Below are positions 23,136 to 38,100 of a DNA stretch of 64,000 nucleotides, one piece after another (positions within the stretch are counted from its first letter, which is position 1; each line of letters begins with the position of its first letter). The notes beneath the pieces were generated by a model that saw only the letters and a list, made by a program, of their open reading frames with translations, searched no databases and had not been told where the DNA came from. A program made the translations under genes and the position numbers. Source of the DNA: Panopea generosa (lineage: Eukaryota; Mollusca; Bivalvia; Adapedonta; Hiatellidae); assembly GCA_029582155.1 (NCBI GenBank), contig CM055905.1:64061452-64125451 (forward strand). The letters run 5' to 3'.

Positions 23136-26100
23136 GTAAGATAATCACAATATTGTATTAGCATACAAGTCGATATACAACCCAAAATACTAAGTCTGAT
23201 TCGATTACGCATTTCGACAATTGTGTATTATAGTTATACTACTTTCAACTAATTTATATGTTTACACTTATGAATAAAATCTAGATATTAATGTATATTA
23301 TTTGATCTTGGTATGTATGTTTTGGTATTGGACATGAACACATGGGTATATGTTTTACCTACAAACTCATATTGCATGACTTGTATGTTAAGTCTAATAA
23401 TATACATTTTGTCATAGTTTTATTATCTTTATAAATTTGTATAATATATTTGTACAGCCGAACAAAGCCTGAAACTCCAATCTTTATAATTGATTATGAT
23501 ATCATATATTCAGTGCTTATAATATCATTTATAATTATGTTATATGATTTTTATTAAAATTTGTCGCCATATTTATAATAATATATATATGTGACTATTC
23601 CTCATGGGTCTCAGACCTTCTGGAAATAGACTTGTCAAACTTGTCATGTAATGTCTTTGCACCTGCGAACAACTAAACATATGATAATGAATATATTTGG
23701 AATAGTATATATCACGATCTTAATCACAATTTGTATTTTTTTGGCAAAGGTGAAAGTGGCATTTGAAACACTTTGAATATGCGGAAGATACAAAACTTGC
23801 GCGTACGGACAAACACTCAGACTGATATTGTTTTTGATATAGAATTATATAATAATTAGAGTGATTGCTGAATTAGCAAAATAGTATAATGACGAACAAC
23901 CAGTTTGTCAATGGTCACATTTTTTTTCGGAATAAATCAAATTCCTTATTGATAGAATATACAATATCAGTCCCGAGAGATAATCATATTTTATTTTCAG
24001 TTTCAAAAGGGATGGTCAGCCATTGTTTGGTCTTACTATAGAATAGAGAACAGAAAAATAATAATGAAATATTTCAGCGTGAAGTCGGTTCCAAAATGGC
24101 GCGGAAACACAAATAGGGGAGTGGTCATACTGATGCTCTGGAAATGAATTCAATAAAACATGTTCTAAAATATTAAGAGTTCATACAACTTTATTCATTA
24201 TAAACATAGGCTATACGAATCAAAGGGAAAAACTCTAAAACTGTTAAAGGCTTTTTATTTATAAATGATATTAACACATAATAACCCTTATATTTCACTT
24301 AATGGCCTACAACTATTTAATTGTATAATATGATTTAAAGCCGTGAGTCGAGATTTGCTAAATTTGTGTCATTTTGTTCCTGCACAAAATGCACCGCAGC
24401 ATTTTATCGCCATGTTTAGATGTGTTATAGTATCACGTGCTCTTTAGTGTTTACACTTCTTTATCTTTCAATTTTTAATCTTTCTTTATATTTTGATATC
24501 GTTATTAATACAGGACCAGAACCGTAATGCTGTAACTACTTCAAAGACAATTGTACAACAAACGTTAACAAAGAAGCGTCAAGATGCAATACCAGTGGCA
24601 ATGGAGCAGGGTGTTTTAAACGCAGAACTTCACACGGATTCTTCAAAGATGCATGAAGAGTAAGTGTGCTATTGTTTTCCAGTTCATGCAATTGACTTGA
24701 CGCGAGAACGATTTTCGAAGCCCTATGGTCACGTGTAGTTGTGGGCCACGTGTAGTTGTTGTCCACGTAAATACATTGTAGTATTTACTTAGATATCGAC
24801 AGTTTGTCTAAGGAAAATGACGGCACTGGAAACAATATCGTTTGCTGATTTGAGTATCGTCTTATTCGACTGGCAACCTGCGTTAGGTCAACTGATTAAC
24901 TGTTTTGGCAAATTAAGATTTGTATTCAATTATTAATTGTTAAAGCGATTTGAAGATCGTAAACATACTTCACAATACTTCCTTTGTATAATTGTTGTAT
25001 TTTATGTACACACATTCATCATTGACAGTGCATAACGACTTGAAGATCGTTAACAATACTTCACAATACTTCATCTGTGTAAATGTTGTATTTTATGTAC
25101 ACACATTCATCATTGAAAATGCAAAGCGACTTGAAGATCGTTAACAATACTTCACAATACTTCATCTGTGAAATTGTTGTATTTTATGTACACACATTCA
25201 TCATTGAAAATGCAAAGCGACTTGAAGATCGTTAACAATACTTCACAATACTTCATCTGTGTAATTGTTGTATTTTATGTACACACATTCATCAATGACA
25301 ATGCATAGCGACTTGAAGATCGTTAACAATACTTCACAATACCTCATTTGTGTAATTGTTGTATTTTATGTACACACATTCATCATTGAAAATGCATAAC
25401 GACTTGAAGATCGTTAACAATACTTCACAATACTTCATCTGTGTAATTGTTGTATTTTATGTACACACATTCATCATTGACAATGTATAACGACTTGAAG
25501 ATCGTAAACATACTTCACAATACTTCATCTGTATAATTGTTGTATTTTATGTACACACATTCATCATTGACAGTGCATATAGACTTGAAGATTGTTAACA
25601 ATTCTTCACAATATTTCATCTGTGTAATTGTTGTATTTTATGTACACACATTCATCATTGAAAATGCAAAGCGACTTGAAGATCGTACACAATACTTCAC
25701 AATACTTCATCTGTGAAATTGTTGTATTTTATGTACACACATTCATCATTAAAAATGCAAAGCGACTTGACGATCGTTAATAATACTTCACAATACTTCA
25801 TCTGTGTAATTGTTGTATTTTATATACACACATTCATCAATGACAATGCATAGCGACTTGAAGATCGTTAACAATACTTCACAATACCTCATTTGTGTAA
25901 TTGTTGTATTTTATGTACACACATTCATCATTGAAAATGCAAAGCGACTTGAAGCTTGTTAACAATACTTCACAATACTTCATCTGTGTAATTGTTGTAT
26001 TTTATGTACACACATTCATCATTGAAAATGCATAGCGACTTGAAGATCGTTAACAATACTGCACAATACTTCATCTGTGTAATTGTTGTATTTTATGTAC

Positions 26101-29100
26101 ACACATTCATCATTTACAATGCAAAACGACTTGAAGATCGTTAATATACTTCACAATACTTCATCTGTGTAACTGTTGTATTTTATGTACACACATTCAT
26201 CATTGACAATGCAAAACGACTTGAAGATCGTTAACAATACTTCAAAATACTTCATCTGTGTAATTGTTGTATTTTATGCACACACATACATCATTGACAA
26301 TGCATAACGACTTGAAGATCGTTAACAATACTTCACAATACTTCATCTGTGTAATTGTTGTATTTTATGCACACACATTCATCATTGACAATGCATAATG
26401 ACTTGAAGATCGTTAACAATACGTCACACTACTTCATCTGTGTAATTGTTGTATTTTATGTACACACATTCATCATTGACAATGCAAAACGACTTGAAGA
26501 TCGTTAACAATACTTCAAAATACTTCATCTGTGTAATTGTTGTATTTTATGTACACACGTTCATCATTGACAATGCAAAACGACTTGAAGATCGTTAACA
26601 ATACTTCACACTACTTCATCTATGTAATTGTTGTATTTTATGCACACACATTCATCATTGACAACGCATAACGTTTTGAGGATCGTTAACAATACTTCAC
26701 AATACTTCATCTGTGTAATTGTTGTATTTTATGTACACACATTCATCATTGACAATGCATAACGACTTGAAGATCGTTAACAATACTTAACAATACTTCA
26801 TCTGTGTAATTGTTGTATTTTATGTACACACATTCATCATTTACAATGCAGAACGACTTGAAGATCGTTAATATACTTCACAATTATTCATCTGTATTAC
26901 TGCTGTATTTTATGTATACACATTCATCATTGACAATGCAAAATGACTTGAAGATCGTTAACAATACTTCACAATACTTCATCTGTGTAATTGATGTATT
27001 TTATGTACACACATTCATCATTGACAATGCAAAACGACTTGAAGATCGTTAACAATACTTCACACTACTTCATCTGTATAACTGTTTTATTTTATGTACA
27101 CACGTTCATTATTGACAATGCTAAACGACTAGAACATCGTAAACAATACGTCACACTACTTCATCTGTGTAATTGTTGTATTTTATGTACACACGTTCAT
27201 CATTGACAATGCAAAACGACTTGAAGATCGTTAACAATACTTCACAATACTTCATCTGTGTAATTGTTGTATTTTATGTACACACATTCATCATTGAAAA
27301 TGCAAAACGACTAGAAGATCGTTAACAATACTTCACAATACTTCATCTGTGTAATTGTTGTATTTTATGTACACACATTCATCATTGAAAATGCAAAGCG
27401 ACTTGAAGATCGTTAACAATACTTCAAAATACTTCATCTGTGTAATTGTTGTATTTTATGTACACACATTCATCATTGAAAATGCAAAACTTAAAGGGAT
27501 TATATTGGCAAGTAACACAAAAACGCTGTCAATCCAGACTTTCCTTGTATGCAGTGTGCACACAATATTGCTTATGTATTGACGTATAACCTTTATGTAC
27601 TTGAAACTTATCAAATTAACAGTAATTGAATATTGGCCAAAACTTTAATACGTCCCGGAATAAAGTATAGCGCAATGTTTACATTGAACTCCGTAAACTT
27701 CCCGAACAAAGCCTCGAAAACGAGATCGGGAACGAGTCTTCGGAAACCCGAAAGCGGTTCGTTAAAAATGGCAAATGTAAACAAAAACAAAAACGTGGCT
27801 TCAAAAACCCGATGTTTGTAATAAAGATGTTATGCAATTACACACATTAGACGCGTATATCTCTAAGTTATAAGTGTATCTTCATGCTGGGCGTGTGTAT
27901 TTAGGACAGGGAATTGACGGTAATATGCCAATATAATTCCTTTAAACAACTCTAGCGTTCTGTGAATGTATTGGATAAATTGCATATTTAAATGTCATAA
28001 TACGCCACTTGTGTAGTTGTAACGTTCAACAAAAGTACTGTATATTTACACCAGTGACAATATTTGACTCGTACAATTGTCGGGTTTTTTTTCGTAAAAA
28101 TTTTGAAGAATTTTAATAATTTGTTCTGTGTTATTGTAGCATTGTTAAGTATCTTGCATTAGCAGACGAAGTCGATCTGGAGAATGTACAGCACCCGGAT
28201 GTAGTGTTACCGCACGCTGTATACGAACACATGGGTCCTGAGGCACCAGGTTATGTCAATAATATTTACTACCAATAAATATGTGCCTCCGTCAATGTAA
28301 GTTACGAAGTGTACCTTAGATCGCCAAAATATGCACGTTGTAACGTATAAAGAAATCATTTTAAATATCTGATTAATAAATGTAATTGAATAATAAATAA
28401 TAAAAAAGTAAAATAAAAGTGATTATCTGTCGTAGTAAACAAAAACATTGATCATATTGTTTAATACAATTTTAAAATCCAGTGTTAGCACATATTGCCT
28501 CATTAGTACAATGTGCTATGTACCTTCTTATTTCATTGATATTTGAACTCATTTTGCACTAATGGAACCATATGTTATTTTATACAATTTTCTGTAATAA
28601 TTTGACTCATTCGACTTTGATGTATGTTATTCGTCATTGACAACCGATTATTTATAAAGTAATATGAAAACAAAGCATGGATATTTTACGACCCTTTAGT
28701 AGTCTCGGTAGCATTGAATCGCGACAGGGGATGAAAATGAGAATAAATAACACAGCACTTTAAGATGATTACCGATTTGAAGTTTTAAATTCAAATCCTA
28801 GTCAATAGTTGAACCCAAGACTTCCATATTATGACAAGGCTTTACATGTACGACGTCAATATCTCACTGACACAAACATGTACGGACCATGGGTATGGTA
28901 ATTTTATCTAACGGTCTCACTACACAGTTGAATTTTGTTCTTTGTTCTATATAAAATAAGGTCTAGGATTTCCATGTTAAATAAAGAATTCCACATAGAA
29001 TTTTTTTAATTTTTTTCCACAACAAGAATGTAAACTCACATAAAATGTTCAATAACTGGTAGGTTGACCTTATAAAAGGGTGCAGTGACACCCTGAGATT

Positions 29101-32100
29101 CTTTGGAAAAAAGAAGTCGTCAAATGCTCATAAATACATACATATGTTGAAATCCTATATAAGTAATTGTTTTAACACGAGTAATGTTTTATTGCAGTAA
29201 ATGCTAAAACAACTTTTGCTCCACTCATTTGCAGCAAGAAATCACAACTACTATGAACCATTTTGAAAATATATCAAAACCAAATTACATAGGCCTTGTT
29301 TTTAAGCGTTAGAATCATGTTACCGTGGGAAAAAAGGGGGTATAACTGTGTTGTGAGACGTTTATACTAATCCAATACTTGAGGATATACGTATATAAGA
29401 GTTGATATAGTTATAACACAGAGGACGTTATTCAACTGAATGAAACCTCATAACAGAAAGTTTGCAAAAAGATGCAAATTTGTAAAAACATGACATATCA
29501 CTAGTTGACCTTAATGCCGACCAGCAAATAGCAATAAAAGAATTAGGACTGTAAGCATGATGTTTAAGCGTAAAAACCTGCTCTCGAAATTCAGCTATGT
29601 AAATTTATATGCAAAAGGATATTTTTTATTGGACAACTTCATCAAGTTTGATGAAATATTCGGGTATCCCCGTTAGATTCACATCCAAACAAAAACATGC
29701 ACTTGATTCATGGAAATCCAACATAACATGTATGTTCATGAAATAAGTGTCGCACAAACACTCGATAGCTTATTAGATATAAATCAAAATTGATCACGAA
29801 CATGTGTATCTGCAGGAGAGCTGGGGAAACCTGTACAGATAAACGTATCGTCTCTCACCAAGGAAGAAAAAATTAGATACGATGAAGGAATGAACACAAA
29901 TCAATTTAACCAGTACGCAAGTGATATGATATCTATACACAGGGCACTACCTGATATCACGACAAAAGGGTAAGTGTTTGTTTTAAAGGGATTTTATGGC
30001 ATACACTATGATGTTTTCTTATCGGCAGTATGACCAAACAGCGTATTTTAATCGTGGTAAGTTATTTTTTTATTTTGATGACTGGACATAAAGGGGAAGT
30101 TGACCTCCATCTGGTGTATTTTAACAGAAGGTAGGCGGATACTAAACCGATATATGGTTATAAAAAAACTAGTGGTCCTTTATAACGAATAGGGTCCTTT
30201 TTTGTAAGTGAGTAATTATCTCATCGATGTTCATGACCAAGGGCAATTGTCTACTATCAAGGGTTTAGTACCAGAAGGTAACTGCATACTTATCTAATGT
30301 GTGGTCATGCGGGGAAATTGTCAATTCTATGATAACAGAGTATTATTGTTTGCTTAGCAGATGTAGGACCATAGGTGGGAATCGCTCTCAGTCTAATATG
30401 ATAACAGAGGAACATGGTTTGTATATTTATTTTATGTTTAACTGGAAAGTATTTTTATGCATAGTTTCACATGTAGTACCAGAAACGAATCTAATACATG
30501 TCCATAAACGGAAATTGCCCTCGATCAGAGGTAATTGTGTATATTGTTTTATGGAAGGTCATTCGTGACGAGTGTACATTACAAACGCTACACTAGCAGA
30601 TGGTAGTTGTTTATAGTAATAAGGAGGATTCATTTTATGAACAAGGTGTGATAACGTTAGGTAATTATTAACTATGTGAAGATTATTCATCTGTCAACAT
30701 TGATGGGTATTATGTATATGGTAATACAGGGTTATTGTTTCCAATATATATACAGTTTAACAACATTGAACTTCATAATTATTAATTGAATTTATTGTAT
30801 TAGTCGTGTTTTTCAGTTGCCCCAGCACGTTTCGTTCCAATCTCCCTGAGACAAGCGTTGTGATTATCTTCACCAACGAGGGTTGGAGTGTCTTACTCCG
30901 GACAGTCCATAGCGTGATGGAAAGGTCACCACCGCATCTTCTGAAGGAAATTATTTTAGTGGACGATTACTCAGATCTTGGTGAGTGATTATTAATAATT
31001 ATCCTTTCTACTGCGGTCGGTTAAAATAAACTATATATATTAACTGCATCTCACTCCCCAATTAAAAATACTTGCAGGCGGGCATTAGTCTTCGGGTTTC
31101 ATCAATATCTAAATAGCCAAATATATTCCACCACCCGCTGAAAATTCAAACATAATGTCTTAATCAGTAAGTGTAACGATACCTTTTTTTTATATTTTAT
31201 CGGAAATGCCTGGACTAATTGAGGTAAAAATTTTGAAAATAAAATATCACTGGACCATGCAATTTTTATACGGTAACATAAGCTGTGATAATCGGTGCCT
31301 TCAAATTAAGAAGAAATTATTTTGATGTAAGTATATGACTTAATTCATTATATTATTTTGTTATTGACTTTTAGCTAAAGTGAAGTGATTTTATATTAAA
31401 ATGACATATACAAATACTTGGTATTTGTTTATTCAATTTTATTCCAATATCAAATAGCTCTTATGATGGTTTTGAATAACCAAGAGGAAAGATTAAGCAA
31501 CATATATGAATACCTTGTCGAAACAAAATACAACATTCTAAACATACATACACATGTGTGTAATATCAAACTTTATAAAAGTATAGTTTTAAGGGACAGC
31601 GGGCTTCATTATATTAATTTTCATCTATATTAGACTATTGTAATAGTAAATATTATGACATTTTTTAAATATTATTATCATTATTTCTAGTGTTTCGCAT
31701 ATTACGATACACGGCATCCACATATCTAACTTTTTTATTGTTATTACTATTTATTAATTGTTACGCATGCTACGACATACTACAATATGCGTAGTCCACA
31801 TATGAAACTTTTTTTATTGTTATTACTATTTATAATGTTGTACACATGCTACGGCATACTACGATACACGGTGTAAGAATGTTAGTTAAATTGTCATGCA
31901 TATAACATTCTATGCACATTATAATACGATGTAATCGATTATATACTGAATCAAAAAAGAAACTTTCGCTAAATTTGAATGTGAATATTTTGTTAAAATT
32001 AAACTTAATTTGGCTGAAATTTTCTGTTTGTTGTATAATTATGTCTTATCAATCTATTGAAATAGTTAAATTGGACAGAAATTATCAATTTTATTGTTTG

Positions 32101-35100
32101 ATTTGAATTTAAAACAGGAAGAGATAGATTTCAAAATCGGGTAATCAGTAACGTGTTCGGCCGCCGCGTGCGATGATGACTGTTTGACAGCGACGCTGCA
32201 ATGAGAGCACAAGCTTGTTTATGTCAGCTTGTGCGATATTATCCCACTCTTCAAGCAGTGTTGCTCGCAGCTCATTCACGTTGCCAGGCGGGTTTGGACG
32301 TGGGCGTACGCGTCGGTCAAGATTATCCAATAAATTAAAATCCGGGCTTTTCGGGGGCCAATTGTCGATTCATCGCTAAAAATATTGCCCGGCGCTGTCT
32401 TGTCTAATTTATGTGTCCCTGGGCCCATTGATCTCTGTTATCGCGATGACGGCGTACGAAACCGTTCCGACGAACGGACGACGTCCGTGCAAACCGTTAT
32501 CAGCTAAACGAATCCCCACAGTCTGGTGAAAATCCGGGCGTTGTGGTTACCAGGTGTAACAGCAGATGTAGCTGTTTCGATCTCGAAGGTGCTGGTTTAA
32601 GATATAGCGGTCTTGGGCTCGAGTCGTGACACGCGGTCTGCCACTCCGTGGTAAGTCCGCGATACTTCCGGTCTGCATAAATCGCATTTGGAGGCTCCTC
32701 ACCGCCTGCAAAAATGACCCAATTCGTGCTGCAACCTCTGCAGTCGGAACACCAGCCTCAAGCATGCCGACGACTCTATCCCGTAAATTTTGCGGAATTC
32801 GTGGCATTGAAATACCGATGAACGTTTTTTTTTTCCATATGTTTTCGACTTATGCAGTATTTTGAAGTGGACAAATATCAAACACCCATCCAGCCAGTCC
32901 ACGTGGAAATCGGACTTTGAGCTGAATAAACTGACCTCAAATTTATCTATTGATTAACTGACCGATTTTGCAAATAAGAACGATTTTATAAACTACCACA
33001 TGTGTATAGATGTACACATTTCATAGGTAAGCTTGAAAATTTTGCATGTACTTTACGAAAGTTTCTTTTTTGGTTATTTCAGTCATTTTATTGTAAACGA
33101 AGATGAAATGTTCACATATCATGGTATTTGTGTATCTTTTGATTCCCATTTGCAAAACAAGCTGCATATTGATGTAGTTGGATACTTAAGAGAGCTGCAT
33201 TAACCAAGCACAAATATCATTATTATTATTTATTAGATTTGATTATTTATAACATTTAACTGATATTTTAAAGTGTAATTTCTATGTGGCATCATCGACT
33301 TCAGTTTTGGTTTAAGTTGTGTCGTTCAATTTGTGCATTCGAGCCCGGGCTCAAAATATTTATTTAATGGTTGTTGCTGGAGTACAAAGTAGTATTCAGT
33401 GCATCTAATGCTTTCTGTCATTTGTGCAAACAGACAAATCGTATGAAAATATTGTGTTTAATCAGATTGAACAATTTGATTACTACCTGTAACGGCTTTT
33501 TCTTATCAATTTCAGAACATCTTAAAGCACCGCTGGAAAAGTACATGAGGACATTGAAAAAGGTTCGAATTCTGCGTTTGAAAAAGCGCGAAGGTTCGAT
33601 GATGGCACGGACGGTGGGGATGGCAGCCGCCCGCGCATCTATTGTCACGTTCCTGGATTCGCATGTAGAATGCTATCCTGGTACTTCTAAATACTTTTAT
33701 GTGGTTTTGAAAATAAGTGATACAAAATAAGTGATACAAAATAAGTGATACAGTAACATAATTAAGAATGAGCTTGTAAAGTATATAGAAATATAGAAAT
33801 GTCACCGATTATAGTTTCAATTACATGTTTATTAAAGTATCTGTGGACTGATAAGGTAACGATCCAGATTTGCATACACGTCTCACTACACAGTTATGTC
33901 CCTTTTTTCCCAAGGTAACACGATTCTTACGTTTAAAAACAAGGCCTATGTCATTTGGTCAATTAAGCGTAATAATCATGTTCCCGTGGGGAAAAAAGGG
34001 TCGAAACTGTGTAGTGAAACGTACACCTTATTGAAACTGTGCTGAAGATTCAAACTGTTCAACGTTAGGTTAAGATCACGTGGTATTGTCAATTTTCGAA
34101 AAAATACAGTTATTAATACATACTTTGCAGGTTGGCTAGAGCCCCTACTGGACAGGGTGTCTATTGACAATCGTACTGTGGTACAAACCATCATTCCTAT
34201 CATTGACTACACTACCTTTGGAATAACACCTGCTGTGACCCATTTGGTTGGTGGATTTCAGAATTTGAACAACCCAGAATACTCGTGGTTTGAAACCCCT
34301 AAGGAAGTTATGGATATTAGAAAATCGGAAACGGAGCCATTAAAGTAAAGTGTTTCTTTGCCAACATTATATGTGGTGTGATGTTCAAGCTTTTTTCCAT
34401 CTAACGTGTTTACGCATAGTACCGCCATCGGAAATGCCTCCGCGGTGTTGTCGTAAAATGGCGGTTATAAATAACCCATTGTTCTTTCTTCTTAGTAGTA
34501 TTTTGAACATTTTAAAAGCATTTTCATCAGTGTTTAAATTGTGAAATTAGACAAAAAGTGATGCTTAGAAACTGGAGTATGAATACATGATTTCCGAAGT
34601 CTACTTTCACTTGTGTACATGTGCACACTGAACCGAAAGAAAAACTCTTATATGACACATGACACCTACTTTTCCCATCATGCTTTGGTAGTGCAAATGT
34701 TGACAAACAATGTAAGTTTCCCTTCTTTCATTTGGGTCTCTCTCTATGAATGACAAGCGTTCAAACTCTTTCATTTACTATAGAATAAAATACAATAATC
34801 AACGGCGGTTTACACCTTTATCTATATAACGTTTGTAACAGAGTTTATTGATATAAAAGTATTATTCTATACCTGTAACTGTATAGCCAATCACCTCCTC
34901 CAGATGTTACCACGTGACCGTACAGACTATCTTAATTACAATATGTGACGTCTGCTCTTTCAAACGCAGATTATCTTTATTACAATATGAGACGTCTGCT
35001 CTTTCAAACGCAGAATATCTTAATTACAATATGTGACGTCTACTCTTTCAAACGCAGACTATCTTTATTACCATATGTGACGTCTGCTCTTCCAAACGCA

Positions 35101-38100
35101 GACTATCTTTATTACCATATGTGAAGTCTGCTCTTCCAAACGCAGACTATCTTAATTACAATATGTGACGTCTGCTCTTTCAAACGCAGACTATCTTTAT
35201 TACAATATGTGACGTCTGCTCTTTCAAACGCAGACTATCTTTACTGCCATATGTGACGTCTGCTTTTCCAAACGCATACTATCTTTATTACAATATGTGA
35301 CGTCTGCTCTTCCAAACGCAGACTATCTTTATTACAATATGTGACGTCTGCTCTTTCACTTTACCAAACTTATCTGAAACACAGAATACATCAATTATTT
35401 TATAGATCTTACAACAAACTAGCACAGACTTGCACTAATACACAATATGATTATAATCCTTGGAACGTAAGCTGTTCGACACTGGCTAGTCTGTACAAAA
35501 CTGTGATGTCACGGCACATGCAATTAACAATAACATTTCCTAAAGACTAAGCATATGGTGTATCGTTCAATACCGGTTTTCGCCTATACGTTGAATATAT
35601 AATAAACCTTTGTTATGCCACAGATCCCCTACAATAGGAGGCGGGTTGTTTGCCATGAACAGAGAGTTTTTCTTCAAAGTCGGGGCATACGACCATGGCA
35701 TGGGTCTCTGGGGTTTTGATAACACCGAGCTGTCTATTCGGGTAAATGTTCTATACATTTTAAACTAACTTAAATTAGTGAAAATAATAAAATTACTACA
35801 CATGTAGCATATAATAGTTTTGATAATGATAACTATGATGAAATATATGATTATAATTACATTAATAAGATCGATGATAATTATAATGATAATAATAATG
35901 ACAATTATTATAATGATAATGCTATTAGTTATTTACTTATGACTAACTTTAAGGTCATTTATGCCCTATCAATGTTAACACAATGCAAACATACAGACAA
36001 AAAGTACAATTTTGATTAAAGGATAGGTTTATAACATACCGGTTGATATATACATAGTACATATAAATTGTTTTGCATTTCTATCAATATAAATTGTCGA
36101 TTCTGTAAGTAATTTTTCTAAGTGCAAACATCTCATGAACCTAATGTGTTCCCAGACTACACCTAGCAACAGTTCTAATCGGTTACATGGTTTTGATGAT
36201 ATTTTGTCAATACGAGTTAATAAATTCAATATTTTTACTAATTCAATAAAAAGACACATTGTGCATACATTTCAAACATTTTATTTAAATTCATAAAATA
36301 GATTAAACTGACATGTACATGGGCGTAGGAGCGTTTCAATTGTTTGGGGTTGGGGGAAGGGGTGCAGCGTGAGAAGAGATTGTATGAGGGTGTTCTTTCA
36401 GAAACCTGAATACTGTGGGCCCAGTCCCGTTGGCCACCGGCTCCTACGCCTACGAATATAACAGCGTTAAGACATGCATAACACGCAAAATCATAATCAG
36501 TATCGTATATGTCCACCTTTTGCAATGATTACCTTCTCGCCATTTATTACGTTTACCAGTTTTAGTTATTGTTACTGACCCGGCTCAAAAAGTTGTGTAT
36601 ATTACTTAACTTTCGCACAGGATGCACGAGCTTTTGATTGAAAATAGCCGTTCCACCCGAATGAATGCAGGTTAAATGAAATAAGAATTGCTTGAAGAAG
36701 ATATCCATGTAACTCTATATACCAACTTTCATACCGATCTGTACCGATATTGTATTTTTAAAAAAAAATCATATTCTATAGGCTGTCCGATTAGAATTTT
36801 GGCTAATTGCATTGTGGACGTGTCCACGTATCATATAACATATATATATTTGTAAAGATCGCTATTATATTCGGGGTATGTATGTATACAGTTTCTCCTA
36901 TTTCAATCAGATCTGGATGTGCGGGGGATCTCTAGAAATACATCCGTGTTCCCACGTGGCACACGTGTTTCGGGTAAAATTTGCTTGGAAATGGACAGGC
37001 GGTGATGTGAATACTATTCTTCGTAAGAATTCGGTTCGACTGGTGGATGTGTGGTTTGACGACTACAAGCATTATTTGTATGAGAATATCGCTTATAATT
37101 TGGTAAAATAATTATTTTGTGTTTCTTCTCATTTTGTAGTTAGGTGACAATATTTTTACCAGAACCTTTATTAAACTTTTCAATTTAGATAATACTGATT
37201 TACTTTACATTTATTGTTTTAACAGCTTGTTCAATATTTAGTTGTCCCTATAATTTTACCAAGTTTGTTGCCATAGCAACCAAAATATTTTGTTCGCTCA
37301 AACATTAATAAAAGAATCTACCCGATGTCCTGATTTATCTCTATCCTCATATAAAAATTCCAAAAAAGTAGCTTGGATACATGTGTTATCACATGATCCA
37401 GGTTGTATCTGTAATTTTACTTATTTTGTTATTTTGTTATGTAACCTAATTTTTGCCCACTTAACGAATAAACTAACCTGCATTATATCTTCTCTATCCA
37501 CATGCAAAGTTTTTATTTTTTTGAGAAAAAGTTCCAGACAGACGAACGGACGCCGGACGGACGGACGGAGAGTAAACCAATAGTCCCATCCGGTGAAACT
37601 GGTAGTGGACTAACAAGCCATTAGATATACTCTCTTAAAACACATTTAATTGCATGATATAATTCATCGAACAATATATATTTAATTTAAATATGTTCGT
37701 GCCATTTCCACCAGGGTGATTACGGCGATGTATCAGAGAGAAAGAAACTACGTGAAAAATTAAAGTGTCATTCCTTCAAATGGTACATCGACAACGTTTA
37801 TCCGAGCATGAACATCCCTCCAAGACGTATATTTATAGGAGAGGTAAGTGTATGACACCTTTAAAGTGTCATTTCTTCTAATGGTTCATCGACATCGTTT
37901 ATCCGAGCATGAACATTCCCTCAAGACGTTTATTTATAGAAGAGGTAAGTGTATGACAACTTTAAAGTCTCATTTCATCCAATGGTACATTGTTGAAATG
38001 TTGAAATCGATATATATATAGGAGAGGCAAGTGCATGTCAGCGTTAAAGGGGCATACACCAATATCGAAAGCAATATTTATAGGAGAGGCAAGTGTATGG

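Noticed and set aside
24948-27490. CRISPR-like regular repeats
   Set aside because: The 91-bp units are contiguous with no unique spacers, and the setting is a spliced eukaryotic intron. It is a minisatellite.
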